Assembly: GCF_034059295.1 (NCBI RefSeq)
Contig: NZ_CP139141.1
Location: 3,951,001-4,015,000, forward strand
Reading direction: 5' to 3'
Source: Pseudomonas sp. HR96
GTDB lineage: Bacteria > Pseudomonadota > Gammaproteobacteria > Pseudomonadales > Pseudomonadaceae
DNA: 64,000 bases
Shown here one piece after another: positions 36,488-45,947 of the stretch (position 1 is the stretch's first letter; every line of letters starts with the position of its first letter). Made by a program: the position numbers and the translations under genes. Below the pieces are notes generated by a model. The model had not been told where the DNA came from. It searched no databases and worked only from the letters and a program-made list of their open reading frames with translations.

Positions 36488-37936
36488 TTACTTGGGAAAC
36501 GACGGCGGGTTGACCCCGGCCATGTCTTCCATCACGCGGACCACCTGGCAGCTGTAACCGAACTCGTTGTCGTACCACACGTACAGCACGACACGGTTGT
36601 CGTTGCAGATGGTGGCCTCGGCATCGACCACGCCGGCGTAGCGCGAGCCGACGAAGTCGGTCGATACCACTTCCTGCGAAGCGACGAAGTCGATCTGGCG
36701 CGAAAGGTCGGAATGCAGCGCCATGTAGCGCAGGTATTCGTTCATCTCTTCGCGGCTGCTGGCCTTCTCGAGGTTCAGGTTGAGGATGGCCATGGAGACG
36801 TTCGGCGTTGGCACCCGGATGGCGTTGCCGGTCAGCTTGCCGGCCAGTTCCGGCAACGCCTTGGCGGCAGCGGTAGCCGCGCCGGTTTCGGTGATGACCA
36901 TGTTCAGCGCGGCCGAACGGCCACGGCGATCGCCCTTGTGGAAGTTGTCGATCAGGTTCTGGTCGTTGGTGTACGAGTGCACGGTTTCGACGTGACCGTT
37001 GACGATGCCGAACTTGTCGTTCACGGCCTTGAGCACCGGCACGATGGCGTTGGTGGTGCAGGACGCGGCCGAGATGATCTTGTCATCGGCGTTGATCTGG
37101 TCGTGGTTGATGCCGTGCACGATGTTCTTCAGCTTGCCCTTGCCTGGCGCCGTCAGCACCACGCGGGCCACGCCCGGGCACTGCAGGTGCTGGCCCAGGC
37201 CCTCGGCATCGCGCCACACACCGGTGTTGTCGACCAGCAGGGCATTCTGGATGCCGTACTGGGTGTAATCGACTTCGGTAGGGTTCTTGGCGTAGATGAC
37301 CTGGATCAGGTTGCCGTTGACCGTCAGGGTGTTGGCTTCTTCATCGACATGGATGATGCCGTCGAACGAGCCGTGCACCGAGTCGCGACGCAACAGGCTG
37401 GCGCGCTTGGCCAGGTCGTTGGTCGCGCCCTTGCGCACGACGATCGCGCGCAGGCGCAGGCCGTCGCCGCCACCGGCCTTCTCGATGAGGATGCGCGCCA
37501 GCAAGCGGCCGATGCGGCCGAAACCGTAGAGGACCACATCGGTACCCTTGCGGGCACTGTGGTCGTGCTGGCCAACCACGTCGGCCAGCTCTTCACGGAC
37601 GAACTCTTCGGCGCTGCGCCCGGCACCGCTTTCCTTGAACTTGACCGCCAGCTTGCCCATGTCCACGGAAGCCGCGCCGAGCTTGAGCTCGCTCATGGCC
37701 TTGAGCAGTGGATAGGTCTCGTGAACCGACAACTCGCTTTCGTCAGCCTGCCGATGGCGGGCGAAACGGTGCGCCTTGAGGATCTCGATGACCGAACGGT
37801 TGATCAAGCTGCGGCCGTAGATGGAGGTCACGACGTTGTTGTTGCGATAAAGCTGACCAATAAGCGGGATCATCGCCTCGGCAAGCGCTTCACGATCAAT
37901 CCATTCACCAAGACACTGTTCGGGCTTCTGATTCAC
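36488..37936 (-). CDS. gap: Glyceraldehyde-3-phosphate dehydrogenase, long form
   Basis: A 482-aa enzyme with a helical N-terminal extension of about 130 residues before the Rossmann motif VVLYGFGRIGRLLARIL. Catalytic Cys is in SAASCTTNAIVPVL and the partner His in ETVHSYTNDQ. The C-terminal WYDNEFGYSCQVVR block is standard. The extended form is the usual second GAPDH of Pseudomonas next to mfd, distinct from the short glycolytic paralogue. The GTG start has GGAAGG seven bases upstream. Cofactor preference cannot be read from sequence. Divergent from mfd. Confidence 0.92.
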   Translation of the reverse strand: MNQKPEQCLGEWIDREALAEAMIPLIGQLYRNNNVVTSIYGRSLINRSVIEILKAHRFARHRQADESELSVHETYPLLKAMSELKLGAASVDMGKLAVKFKESGAGRSAEEFVREELADVVGQHDHSARKGTDVVLYGFGRIGRLLARILIEKAGGGDGLRLRAIVVRKGATNDLAKRASLLRRDSVHGSFDGIIHVDEEANTLTVNGNLIQVIYAKNPTEVDYTQYGIQNALLVDNTGVWRDAEGLGQHLQCPGVARVVLTAPGKGKLKNIVHGINHDQINADDKIISAASCTTNAIVPVLKAVNDKFGIVNGHVETVHSYTNDQNLIDNFHKGDRRGRSAALNMVITETGAATAAAKALPELAGKLTGNAIRVPTPNVSMAILNLNLEKASSREEMNEYLRYMALHSDLSRQIDFVASQEVVSTDFVGSRYAGVVDAEATICNDNRVVLYVWYDNEFGYSCQVVRVMEDMAGVNPPSFPK

Positions 37937-38149
37937 GGGGGGACCTTCCACATGTAGGAGCTGAAAAAAGGGGCTACATTATGACTTCAACCGCTTCCAG
38001 GGAGCAACGTGCGCCTGTCGTCACGGCGTAATTGACCCGCCATTCAAAGTTCAGTTTCGTTTTGCCTCGCAAGAACCTCGCGGTGCCCGGTACAATCTGC
38101 CGCTTAAGTCGCAACCCTCTATGTTGCTGCCAAAGGAGCTCAACCTCCC

Positions 38150-41100
38150 GTGCCCGTTCTGCGTCTACCGCTTCTTCCTGCCAGTGCAGGCAAACAATCC
38201 TGGGGCAACCTGCCCGGCGCGGCGCTCAGCCTGGCCATCAGCGAGGCCGCCAGCGCTGCGAAACGCTTCACGCTGCTGCTCACCGCCGACAGCCAGAGCG
38301 CCGATCGCCTTGAACAGGAGCTGCGTTTCTTCGCGCCCGAGCTGCCCGTGCTGCATTTTCCCGACTGGGAGACCCTGCCGTACGACCTGTTCTCGCCTCA
38401 CCAGGACATCATTTCCCAGCGCATCGCCGCGCTGTACCGCCTGCCGGAGCTGGTCCACGGCATTTTGGTAGTGCCTATCACCACAGCCCTACATCGCCTG
38501 GCGCCGACCAGTTTTCTGCTGGGCAGCAGCCTGGTGCTGGACGTAGGCCAGCGCCTGGATGTCGAGCAGATGCGCACGCGCCTGGAGGCCAGCGGCTACC
38601 GCTACGTCGATACGGTCTACGAGCACGGCGAATTCACCGTGCGCGGCGCCTTGATCGACCTGTACCCGATGGGCAGCAAGCTGCCCTACCGCATCGACCT
38701 GTTCGATGACGAGATCGAGACGCTGCGCACCTTCGACCCGGAGAACCAGCGCTCGATCGACAAGGTCGACTCGGTACGGCTGTTGCCTGCCCGTGAGTTC
38801 CCGTTGCAGAAAGAAGCGCTGACCCGCTTCAAGACACGCTTTCGCGAGCGCTTCGACGTCGATTTCCGCCGCAGCACCATCTTCCAGGACCTGAGCAGCG
38901 GCATCACCCCGGCCGGAATCGAGTACTACCTGCCGCTGTTCTTCGAAGAGACCTCGACGCTGTTCGACTACCTGCCCCAGGACACTCAGGTGTTTTCCCT
39001 GCCGGGCATCGAACAGGCTGCGCAGAACTTCTGGAACGACGTGCGGGCACGCTACGAGGAGCGTCGCGGCGACCTGTCGCGCCCCTTGCTGCCACCGGCC
39101 GAGCTGTTCATGCCGGTGGAAGACTGCTTCGCCCGGCTCAAGAGCTGGCCACGGGTGGTCGCCAGCCAGGACGACGTCGGCACCGGCGTGGGTCGCGAAC
39201 GCTTTGCCGGGCGCCCGCTGCCGGACCTGGCCATCCAGGCCAAGGCCAGCCAGCCGCTGGCCGCGCTGTCGGGTTTTCTCGACGAATTTGCCGGACGCGT
39301 GCTGTTCACTGCCGAATCCGCCGGGCGCCGCGAGGTGCTGCTGGAATTGCTCGAACGCCTGAAACTGCGCCCGCGCACCGTCGACAACTGGCAGGAGTTC
39401 GCCCGTGGCAGCGACCGCCTGGCGATCACCATCGCGCCGCTGGACGAAGGCCTGGTGCTGGACGACCCGGCCATTGCGCTGATCGCCGAGAGCCCACTGT
39501 TCGGCCAGCGCGTGATGCAGCGCCGGCGCCGGGAAAAACGCAGCGACGCCAGCAACGATGCGGTGATCAAGAACCTCACCGAGCTGCGCGAAGGCGCCCC
39601 GGTGGTGCATATCGACCATGGCGTGGGCCGCTACCTGGGCCTGGCCACCCTGGAAATCGAAGGCCAGGCCGCCGAATTCCTCACCCTCGAATACGCCGAG
39701 AACGCCAAGCTCTATGTGCCGGTGGCCAACCTGCACCTCATCGCCCGCTACACCGGCAGCGATGACGCCCTGGCGCCGCTGCACCGGCTGGGCTCCGAAG
39801 CCTGGCAGAAAGCCAAGCGCAAGGCCGCCGAACAGGTCCGCGACGTCGCCGCCGAACTGCTCGACATCTACGCCCGACGCGCGGCGCGCGAGGGCTATGC
39901 CTTCGCCGACCCGAGCCTGGACTACGAGACGTTCAGCGCCGGCTTCGCCTTCGAAGAGACCCCGGACCAGCAGACCGCCATCGACGCCGTGCGCAAGGAC
40001 ATGCTCGCGCCCAAGCCGATGGACCGCCTGGTGTGCGGCGACGTCGGCTTCGGCAAGACCGAGGTGGCCATGCGCGCGGCGTTCATCGCGGTGCATGGCG
40101 GCCGCCAGGTGGCGATCCTGGTGCCCACCACCCTGCTCGCCCAGCAACACTACAACAGCTTTCGCGACCGCTTCGCCGACTGGCCGGTGCGAGTCGAGGT
40201 GATGAGCCGCTTCAAGTCGACCAAGGACATCAACACCGCAGTCCAGGAGCTGGCCGAAGGCAAGATCGACATCGTCATCGGTACCCACAAACTGCTGCAG
40301 GACGACGTCAAGATCAAGAACCTGGGCCTGGTCATCATCGACGAGGAGCATCGCTTCGGCGTGCGCCAGAAGGAGCAACTGAAGGCGCTGCGCAGCGAAA
40401 TCGACATCCTTACCCTGACCGCCACGCCGATACCGCGCACCTTGAACATGGCGGTGGCCGGCATGCGCGACCTGTCGATCATCGCCACGCCTCCGGCGCG
40501 GCGCCTGTCGGTGCGCACCTTCGTCATGGAGCAGAACAAGAGCACGGTCAAGGAAGCGCTGCTGCGCGAGCTGCTGCGTGGCGGCCAGGTGTACTACCTG
40601 CACAACGACGTCAAAACCATCGAGAAATGCGCCGCAGACCTGGCCGAACTGGTGCCGGAGGCGCGCATCGGCATCGGCCACGGGCAGATGCGCGAACGCG
40701 AACTCGAACAGGTGATGAGCGACTTCTACCACAAGCGCTTCAACGTGCTGATCGCCTCGACCATCATCGAGACCGGCATCGACGTGCCCAGCGCCAACAC
40801 CATCATCATCGAGCGCGCCGACAAGTTCGGCCTGGCGCAGTTGCACCAGCTGCGCGGCCGGGTCGGACGCAGCCACCACCAGGCCTATGCCTACCTGCTC
40901 ACGCCGCCGCGCAAGCAGATCACCGGTGACGCGGAGAAACGCCTGGAGGCGATCGCCGCCACCCAGGACCTTGGTGCCGGCTTCGTGCTGGCCACCAACG
41001 ACCTGGAAATCCGCGGCGCCGGCGAGCTGCTCGGCGAAGGCCAGAGCGGGCAGATCCAGGCGGTCGGCTTTACCCTGTATATGGAAATGCTCGAACGCGC

Positions 41101-41602
41101 GGTCAAGTCGATCCGCAAGGGCGAGCAGCCCAACCTCGACCAGCCGCTGGGCGGTGGTCCGGAGATCAACCTGCGGTTGCCGGCACTGATCCCCGAGGAC
41201 TACCTGCCCGACGTGCATGCGCGGCTGATTCTCTACAAGCGCATCGCCTCGGCAGTGGACGAAGACGGCCTCAAGGACCTGCAAGTGGAGATGATCGACC
41301 GCTTCGGCCTGCTCCCCGAGCCGACCAAGAACCTGGTGCGCATCACGCTGCTCAAGCTGCAGGCGGAAAAACTCGGCATCAGCAAGGTCGACGGCGGCCC
41401 GCAGGGCGGCCGCATCGAGTTCACCAGCGATACGCCGGTGGACCCGTTGACGCTGATCAAGTTGATCCAGAGCCAACCCAAGCGCTACAAGTTCGAAGGA
41501 GCGACGTTGTTCAAATTCATGGTGCCGATGGAACGCGCCGACGAGCGTTTCAACACGATCGAGGCACTGTTCGAGCGTCTCACTCCCAAAGCCGGCGCGT
41601 AG
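38150..41602 (+). CDS. mfd: Transcription-repair coupling factor Mfd
   Basis: A 1150-aa ATP-dependent translocase that removes stalled RNA polymerase and recruits UvrA. The UvrB-like N-terminal module is LHFPDWETLPYDLFSPHQD, the RNA-polymerase-interacting (CarD-like) domain starts at VVHIDHGVGRYLGL, Walker A is CGDVGFGKTEVAMRA, motif II IIDEEHRFG, and the TRG region and C-terminal D7 domain follow. The start is a GTG preceded by AAAGGAG. The gene ends in TAG at 41600-41602, immediately followed in the same reading frame by the ATG of an SNF2-type helicase. Confidence 0.97.
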   Translation: MPVLRLPLLPASAGKQSWGNLPGAALSLAISEAASAAKRFTLLLTADSQSADRLEQELRFFAPELPVLHFPDWETLPYDLFSPHQDIISQRIAALYRLPELVHGILVVPITTALHRLAPTSFLLGSSLVLDVGQRLDVEQMRTRLEASGYRYVDTVYEHGEFTVRGALIDLYPMGSKLPYRIDLFDDEIETLRTFDPENQRSIDKVDSVRLLPAREFPLQKEALTRFKTRFRERFDVDFRRSTIFQDLSSGITPAGIEYYLPLFFEETSTLFDYLPQDTQVFSLPGIEQAAQNFWNDVRARYEERRGDLSRPLLPPAELFMPVEDCFARLKSWPRVVASQDDVGTGVGRERFAGRPLPDLAIQAKASQPLAALSGFLDEFAGRVLFTAESAGRREVLLELLERLKLRPRTVDNWQEFARGSDRLAITIAPLDEGLVLDDPAIALIAESPLFGQRVMQRRRREKRSDASNDAVIKNLTELREGAPVVHIDHGVGRYLGLATLEIEGQAAEFLTLEYAENAKLYVPVANLHLIARYTGSDDALAPLHRLGSEAWQKAKRKAAEQVRDVAAELLDIYARRAAREGYAFADPSLDYETFSAGFAFEETPDQQTAIDAVRKDMLAPKPMDRLVCGDVGFGKTEVAMRAAFIAVHGGRQVAILVPTTLLAQQHYNSFRDRFADWPVRVEVMSRFKSTKDINTAVQELAEGKIDIVIGTHKLLQDDVKIKNLGLVIIDEEHRFGVRQKEQLKALRSEIDILTLTATPIPRTLNMAVAGMRDLSIIATPPARRLSVRTFVMEQNKSTVKEALLRELLRGGQVYYLHNDVKTIEKCAADLAELVPEARIGIGHGQMRERELEQVMSDFYHKRFNVLIASTIIETGIDVPSANTIIIERADKFGLAQLHQLRGRVGRSHHQAYAYLLTPPRKQITGDAEKRLEAIAATQDLGAGFVLATNDLEIRGAGELLGEGQSGQIQAVGFTLYMEMLERAVKSIRKGEQPNLDQPLGGGPEINLRLPALIPEDYLPDVHARLILYKRIASAVDEDGLKDLQVEMIDRFGLLPEPTKNLVRITLLKLQAEKLGISKVDGGPQGGRIEFTSDTPVDPLTLIKLIQSQPKRYKFEGATLFKFMVPMERADERFNTIEALFERLTPKAGA

Positions 41603-43915
41603 ATGCCAGAGCGTTCGATCGACGACCCGCTGCCCCGACCACGCCTGTGGCTGGGCAGCGTCGAATTCAGTGCCTTCGAGCCGCGCAACGGGCGCATGCA
41701 ACGGCATATGCAGCACCGCGCGGCGTTGGCCTTTGGCTATGGCGGGGCCTACGTGTCGAGCGCCCGCAGCGCGGTCTACGCGCAGCATCATGACGATGCT
41801 GGCCTGCGCATCCAGCGCCAGCCGGCGGCGGAAAAAGCCCTGCGCGACACCTTGCAGAATCTTGGCTTCAAGGTCGCCACGCGGCAGAGCAAGGCCCTGC
41901 CGGAAAGCGCCGGCGACATCTTCGAGCTGCCCAGCGAGGGCGCCTGGCTGCGCTTCATTCTCAATGACCTGCCCGGCCTGCGCGACCAGGGCTGGGAGAT
42001 CGAGTACTCCGAGGAGTTCGCCTTCGACCTCACGCCGGTGGACGACTGGTACGCGGTGGTCGACGAATCGCCGAGCCGTGACTGGTTCGACCTGGAGCTG
42101 GGTATCGTGGTCAACGGCGAACGCCTGAGCCTTCTGCCGATCCTGCTCAATCTGCTGCGCAGTCATCCCGAGCTGCTCAACCCGGCGCAACTGGCCAAGC
42201 GCCGTGACGACGAGCAGATCCTCGTGCCGATTCTCGGCGCGCCCAACGGCAGCCGTCCACGGCCGGTTCAGGTCGCCCTGCCCTATGGCCGCCTCAAGCC
42301 GGTGCTGGCGACCCTGGGCGACTTCTACCTGCGCGAGGAGCCGAGCGAGACCCGCCTGCGCCTGCCAACCCCGGACGCCAGCCGCCTGCACGACCTGCAG
42401 CAGCTGTCACTGAGCTGGGAAGGCGGCGAGCGCCTGCGCCATCTCGCTGAACGCCTGCGCGGCATCCGCAGCAGTGCGGCGCAGCCCCCGGCCGGGTTGC
42501 AGGCGACCTTGCGCGGCTATCAGCTCGAAGGCCTGAGCTGGATGCAGGCCCTCAGAGAACTCGAGGTCGGCGGTATTCTGGCCGACGACATGGGCTTGGG
42601 CAAAACCTTGCAGACGCTGGCCCACGTGCTCAGCGAAAAAGAAGCCGGGCGCCTCGACCGGCCGGCCATGGTGGTCATGCCCACCAGCCTGATTCCCAAC
42701 TGGCAGGACGAGGCGGCACGCTTCGCACCGTCGCTGCGCGTGCTGTCATTGCACGGTGCCGGGCGCAAACGCTGGTTCGATCGCCTCGGCGACTACGACT
42801 TGCTGCTGACCACCTACGCCCTGCTGCCCAAGGACCTGGACGTGCTCGCCCGGCAGCCGCTGCACCTGCTGATCCTCGACGAAGCGCAGTACATCAAGAC
42901 CCCAGGCAGCAAGGCAGCCCAGGCAGCGCGGCAGCTGCAGGCGCGGCAACGCCTGTGCCTGAGCGGCACGCCACTGGAAAATCACCTGGGCGAGCTGTGG
43001 TCGCTGTTTCACTTCCTGCTGCCGGGCTGGCTGGGCGACGCCAAGGCCTTCAGTCAGGCCTACCGGGTGCCGATCGAGCGCCACGGCAGCGAGATTCGGC
43101 TGCAACATCTGAATTCGCGCATCAAGCCGTTCCTGCTGCGCCGTACCAAGGAGCAGGTGGCGACCGAACTGCCGGCCAAGACCGAGATCACCCACTGGGT
43201 GGAGCTCAACGACGCCCAGCGCGACGTCTACGAGACCGTGCGCCTGGCGATGGACAAGAAGGTTCGCGCCGAGATCAACCGCAAGGGCATGGCGCGCAGC
43301 CAGATCATCATCCTCGAGGCGCTGCTCAAGCTGCGTCAGGTCTGCTGCGATCTGCGCTTGGTCAACGATGTGACGCCGCCGAGCAAAGGCAGCAGTTCGG
43401 GCAAGCTCGACAGCCTGATGGAGATGCTCGAGGAGTTGCTCGCCGAGGGCCGGCGCATTCTGCTGTTTTCCCAGTTCACCTCGATGCTGAGCCTGATCGA
43501 ACAGCAGTTGCAGCTGCGCCAGGTGCCCTACGCCCTGCTCACCGGCGCCACGCGCAATCGCCGCGGGCCGGTCGAGGACTTCCAGCAGGGCAAGCTGCAG
43601 ATCTTCCTGATCAGCCTCAAGGCCGGCGGCGTGGGCCTGAACCTCACGGCGGCCGACACGGTGATCCACTACGACCCCTGGTGGAACCCGGCCGCCGAGC
43701 ACCAGGCCACCGACCGCGCCTACCGCATCGGCCAGGAGAAACCGGTGTTCGTCTACAAGCTGATCACCCGCGGTACCGTCGAAGAAAAGATCCAGCACCT
43801 GCAGCACGAGAAATCGGCGCTGGCCTCAGGCGTGCTGGACGGCCGCCAGCCGGGCGACTGGAAGCTGATGCCGGATGACATCGAGGCGTTGCTCGAGCCG
43901 CTGCCCAAAGGTTAG
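41603..43915 (+). CDS. SNF2-family DEAD/DEAH helicase, in frame with mfd
   Basis: A 770-aa Swi2/Snf2-type ATPase: GILADDMGLGKTLQTL (Walker A), LILDEAQYIK (II), LCLSGTPLENHLGELWS (III), FLISLKAGGVGLNLTAADTV (V) and ATDRAYRIGQEKPV (VI). Larger bacterial relatives usually carry an N-terminal SWIM zinc finger ahead of the PRPRLWLGS region; none is visible here, so the protein may be short at its N-terminus. The ATG directly abuts the mfd stop (TAGATG), in the same frame and without its own ribosome site, so translation probably depends on termination-reinitiation. Its role is unknown; chromatin-remodeller-like DNA translocation is the family activity. Confidence 0.9.
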   Translation: MPERSIDDPLPRPRLWLGSVEFSAFEPRNGRMQRHMQHRAALAFGYGGAYVSSARSAVYAQHHDDAGLRIQRQPAAEKALRDTLQNLGFKVATRQSKALPESAGDIFELPSEGAWLRFILNDLPGLRDQGWEIEYSEEFAFDLTPVDDWYAVVDESPSRDWFDLELGIVVNGERLSLLPILLNLLRSHPELLNPAQLAKRRDDEQILVPILGAPNGSRPRPVQVALPYGRLKPVLATLGDFYLREEPSETRLRLPTPDASRLHDLQQLSLSWEGGERLRHLAERLRGIRSSAAQPPAGLQATLRGYQLEGLSWMQALRELEVGGILADDMGLGKTLQTLAHVLSEKEAGRLDRPAMVVMPTSLIPNWQDEAARFAPSLRVLSLHGAGRKRWFDRLGDYDLLLTTYALLPKDLDVLARQPLHLLILDEAQYIKTPGSKAAQAARQLQARQRLCLSGTPLENHLGELWSLFHFLLPGWLGDAKAFSQAYRVPIERHGSEIRLQHLNSRIKPFLLRRTKEQVATELPAKTEITHWVELNDAQRDVYETVRLAMDKKVRAEINRKGMARSQIIILEALLKLRQVCCDLRLVNDVTPPSKGSSSGKLDSLMEMLEELLAEGRRILLFSQFTSMLSLIEQQLQLRQVPYALLTGATRNRRGPVEDFQQGKLQIFLISLKAGGVGLNLTAADTVIHYDPWWNPAAEHQATDRAYRIGQEKPVFVYKLITRGTVEEKIQHLQHEKSALASGVLDGRQPGDWKLMPDDIEALLEPLPKG

Positions 43916-43950
43916 GCAAGGCTGATGCGGGCTCGGCCCACCTCTCACGC

Positions 43951-44961
43951 TCAGTCGACCAACCCGGCCCCGCGCAACGCCCCCAATGCCTGCAGCCAGC
44001 GCGGATCCTGCTTGTAATCCTCGCCCGCCACCACGCGCCCGCGCATTTTGGCGATACGCGGCGATGGCTTGACCTTCAGCCGCTGGGCTGCGGTCAGCGC
44101 CAGCTCGGCGGCTGCCCGGTCATTGCACACCAGGCCCATGTCGCAGCCTGCGGTCAGCGCTGCCTCGATGCGGCTGGCGGCATCGCCTACCACGTGGGCG
44201 CCGGCCATGGACAGGTCGTCGCTGAAGATCACGCCGTCGAACCCCAGCTCGCCGCGCAGAATCTCCTGCAGCCACTTGCGCGAGAAACCCGCCGGCTGCG
44301 CGTCCACTTCGGGGTAGATGACATGGGCCGGCATCACCGCTGCCAACTGGCCGCTCAAGCGCGCGAAGGGCACCAGGTCCAGCGCACGAATCTGTTCCAG
44401 GCTGCGCTCGTCCACCGGGATGGCCACGTGGGAATCGGCCTCGGCCCAGCCATGCCCCGGGAAATGCTTGCCACAGGCCGCCATGCCGGCCGCGTTCATG
44501 CCCTTGATGAACGCCCCGGCCAGGGCAGTGGCACGCAGCGGATCGCCCTCGAAGGCCCGCGTGCCTACTACCGCGCTGCGCTGATGGTCGAGATCCAGCA
44601 CCGGGGCGAAGCTCAGGTCCAGGCCAACCGCCAGCACCTCGGTCGCCATCAGCCACCCGCACTGTTCGGCCAGCGACTCGGCGTTGGCGCAAGCGGCCAG
44701 CGAACGCATCGCCGGCAGGCGCACGAAGCCTTGGCGCAGCCGTTGTACGCGGCCGCCCTCCTGGTCGACGGCGAGGATCAAATCAGGTCGGATCGCGCGG
44801 ATGGCGGCAGTCAGCTCGCGCACCTGGCGCGGGGACTCGATGTTGCGGGCAAAGACGATCAGGCCGGCCACTTCGGGCTGGCGCAATAGCTGGCGGTCTT
44901 CGGCGGTCAGCCAGGTTCCGGCCACGTCCACCATAAGGGAGCCTTGCAAAATGGAACTCAT
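43951..44961 (-). CDS. nagZ: Beta-N-acetylhexosaminidase NagZ
   Basis: A 336-aa cytoplasmic GH3 enzyme of peptidoglycan recycling, removing GlcNAc from anhydromuropeptides. The diagnostic KHFPGHGWAEADSHVAIP holds the His-Asp general acid/base dyad. FSDDLSMAGAHVVGDA carries the nucleophile Asp. It has no signal peptide and the usual single-domain length. It sits 13 bp downstream of psrA in the same direction, so they likely share a transcript. NagZ products feed AmpR-type beta-lactamase induction where present. Confidence 0.96.
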   Translation of the reverse strand: MSSILQGSLMVDVAGTWLTAEDRQLLRQPEVAGLIVFARNIESPRQVRELTAAIRAIRPDLILAVDQEGGRVQRLRQGFVRLPAMRSLAACANAESLAEQCGWLMATEVLAVGLDLSFAPVLDLDHQRSAVVGTRAFEGDPLRATALAGAFIKGMNAAGMAACGKHFPGHGWAEADSHVAIPVDERSLEQIRALDLVPFARLSGQLAAVMPAHVIYPEVDAQPAGFSRKWLQEILRGELGFDGVIFSDDLSMAGAHVVGDAASRIEAALTAGCDMGLVCNDRAAAELALTAAQRLKVKPSPRIAKMRGRVVAGEDYKQDPRWLQALGALRGAGLVD

Positions 44962-44974
44962 GTCAAATCTATCC

Positions 44975-45685
44975 TTAGGCCTTGGCAGCCGCCGGCACAG
45001 TGGATTTACTGCGCGGACGCAACTGCGCCGAGGCCATGAGCGGGTCGGTCACCCCGGAATCGGCACGCATGCCGGCGGCGAGGAAAGGCACCATCAGGCG
45101 CATCACTTGTTCGATGGAAGTATTCACGCCGAAATCGGTCTCGGCAATGGCGCGCAATGCCTTGATACCCGACATGCTGAAGGCCGCTGCGCCGAGCATG
45201 AAATGCACGCGCCAGAACAGTTCCAGAGGGGGAATGCGCGGCGCGGCCTCGTTCACCAGCAACATGTAGCGACGGAAAACCTTGCCGTACATGTCTTCCA
45301 GGTAGCGCCGCAGGTGGCCTTGGCTCTGGCTGAACGCCAGGCCCAACAGACGCATGAAGATGGACAGGTCATTGCCGCTGCGCGGTTGCACCACCATGGC
45401 CTGTTCGACGAGGATTTCCAGCAGCTCCTCCAGGCTGGCCTTGTGCTCGGGCCTGGCGCTGCGCCGCTCCAGCTCGCGGTCCAGGCTGATGCAGAAGGGC
45501 CCGAGGAAACGCGAGAACACCGCCTGGATCAGCGCCTTCTTGGAACCGAAATGGTAATTGACGGCCGCCAGGTTGACGCCCGCCTTGCTGGTAATGAGGC
45601 GCAAGGACGTTTCCGCGAAGCCTTTCTCCGCGAACAGCTGTTCGGCGGCATCGAGGATGCGTTCAACGGTTTCCGACTGGGCCAT
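44975..45685 (-). CDS. psrA: TetR-family fatty-acid-responsive regulator PsrA
   Basis: A 236-aa TetR regulator with HTH at about residues 5-52 (RILDAAEQLFAEKGFAETSL, ITSKAGVNLAAVNYHFGSKK). In Pseudomonas PsrA represses fadBA-type beta-oxidation genes and itself, activates rpoS, and is released by long-chain fatty acids. Two PsrA-type operators lie 16-42 bp upstream of this start, supporting autorepression. The ATG at 45685 gives MAQSETVERILD; six more upstream codons were rejected because they enter the operator. First gene of a psrA-nagZ unit, divergent from lexA. Confidence 0.95.
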   Translation of the reverse strand: MAQSETVERILDAAEQLFAEKGFAETSLRLITSKAGVNLAAVNYHFGSKKALIQAVFSRFLGPFCISLDRELERRSARPEHKASLEELLEILVEQAMVVQPRSGNDLSIFMRLLGLAFSQSQGHLRRYLEDMYGKVFRRYMLLVNEAAPRIPPLELFWRVHFMLGAAAFSMSGIKALRAIAETDFGVNTSIEQVMRLMVPFLAAGMRADSGVTDPLMASAQLRPRSKSTVPAAAKA

Positions 45686-45700
45686 GGCAACTCCGCCTGA

Positions 45701-45727
45701 CAAACACTTGTTTGAAACATACGTTTC
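45701..45727 (-). promoter_or_regulatory. Two tandem PsrA-type operators
   Basis: CAAACACTTGTTTG (45701-45714) and GAAACATACGTTTC (45714-45727) both fit the PsrA palindrome G/CAAAC-N4-GTTTG/C and share one base. They sit just upstream of psrA. Confidence 0.85.
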
Positions 45728-45902
45728 AAAGCATTACATTGTCAAGCCTCGCAAGGCGAGAAGTGGCCGGCGGGTCACGCATTTAACCACATCTCCTGCG
45801 ACACCTGGCCATCTCATGGCGAGCCCCGCAGCCTGCGCAGCACCCCGCCGGCACGAGAAGAATGCCGATTGAGGCAAACCCGGCATTGCCAAGCGCAACG
45901 CA

Positions 45903-45937
45903 CTGTATATAATCCCAGTCACTGTATAAAAAGACAG
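45903..45937 (+). promoter_or_regulatory. Two LexA (SOS) boxes
   Basis: CTGTATATAATCCCAG (45903-45918) and CTGTATAAAAAGACAG (45922-45937) fit CTG-N10-CAG with an AT-rich core. They end 10 bp before the lexA start and imply autorepression of lexA-sulA. Confidence 0.92.
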
Positions 45938-45947
45938 AGCGCCCACC

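Noticed and set aside
36488..37936. Long N-terminal extension of GAPDH as a novel fusion
   Set aside because: The extended GAPDH beside mfd is a known Pseudomonas form, so the extension is not strain-specific.
38489..42391. A 1300-codon open frame on the minus strand opposite mfd
   Set aside because: It is antisense to the unmistakable mfd gene and its translation is rich in Gln/Arg/Ala/Leu with no domain; it is a GC-rich shadow frame.
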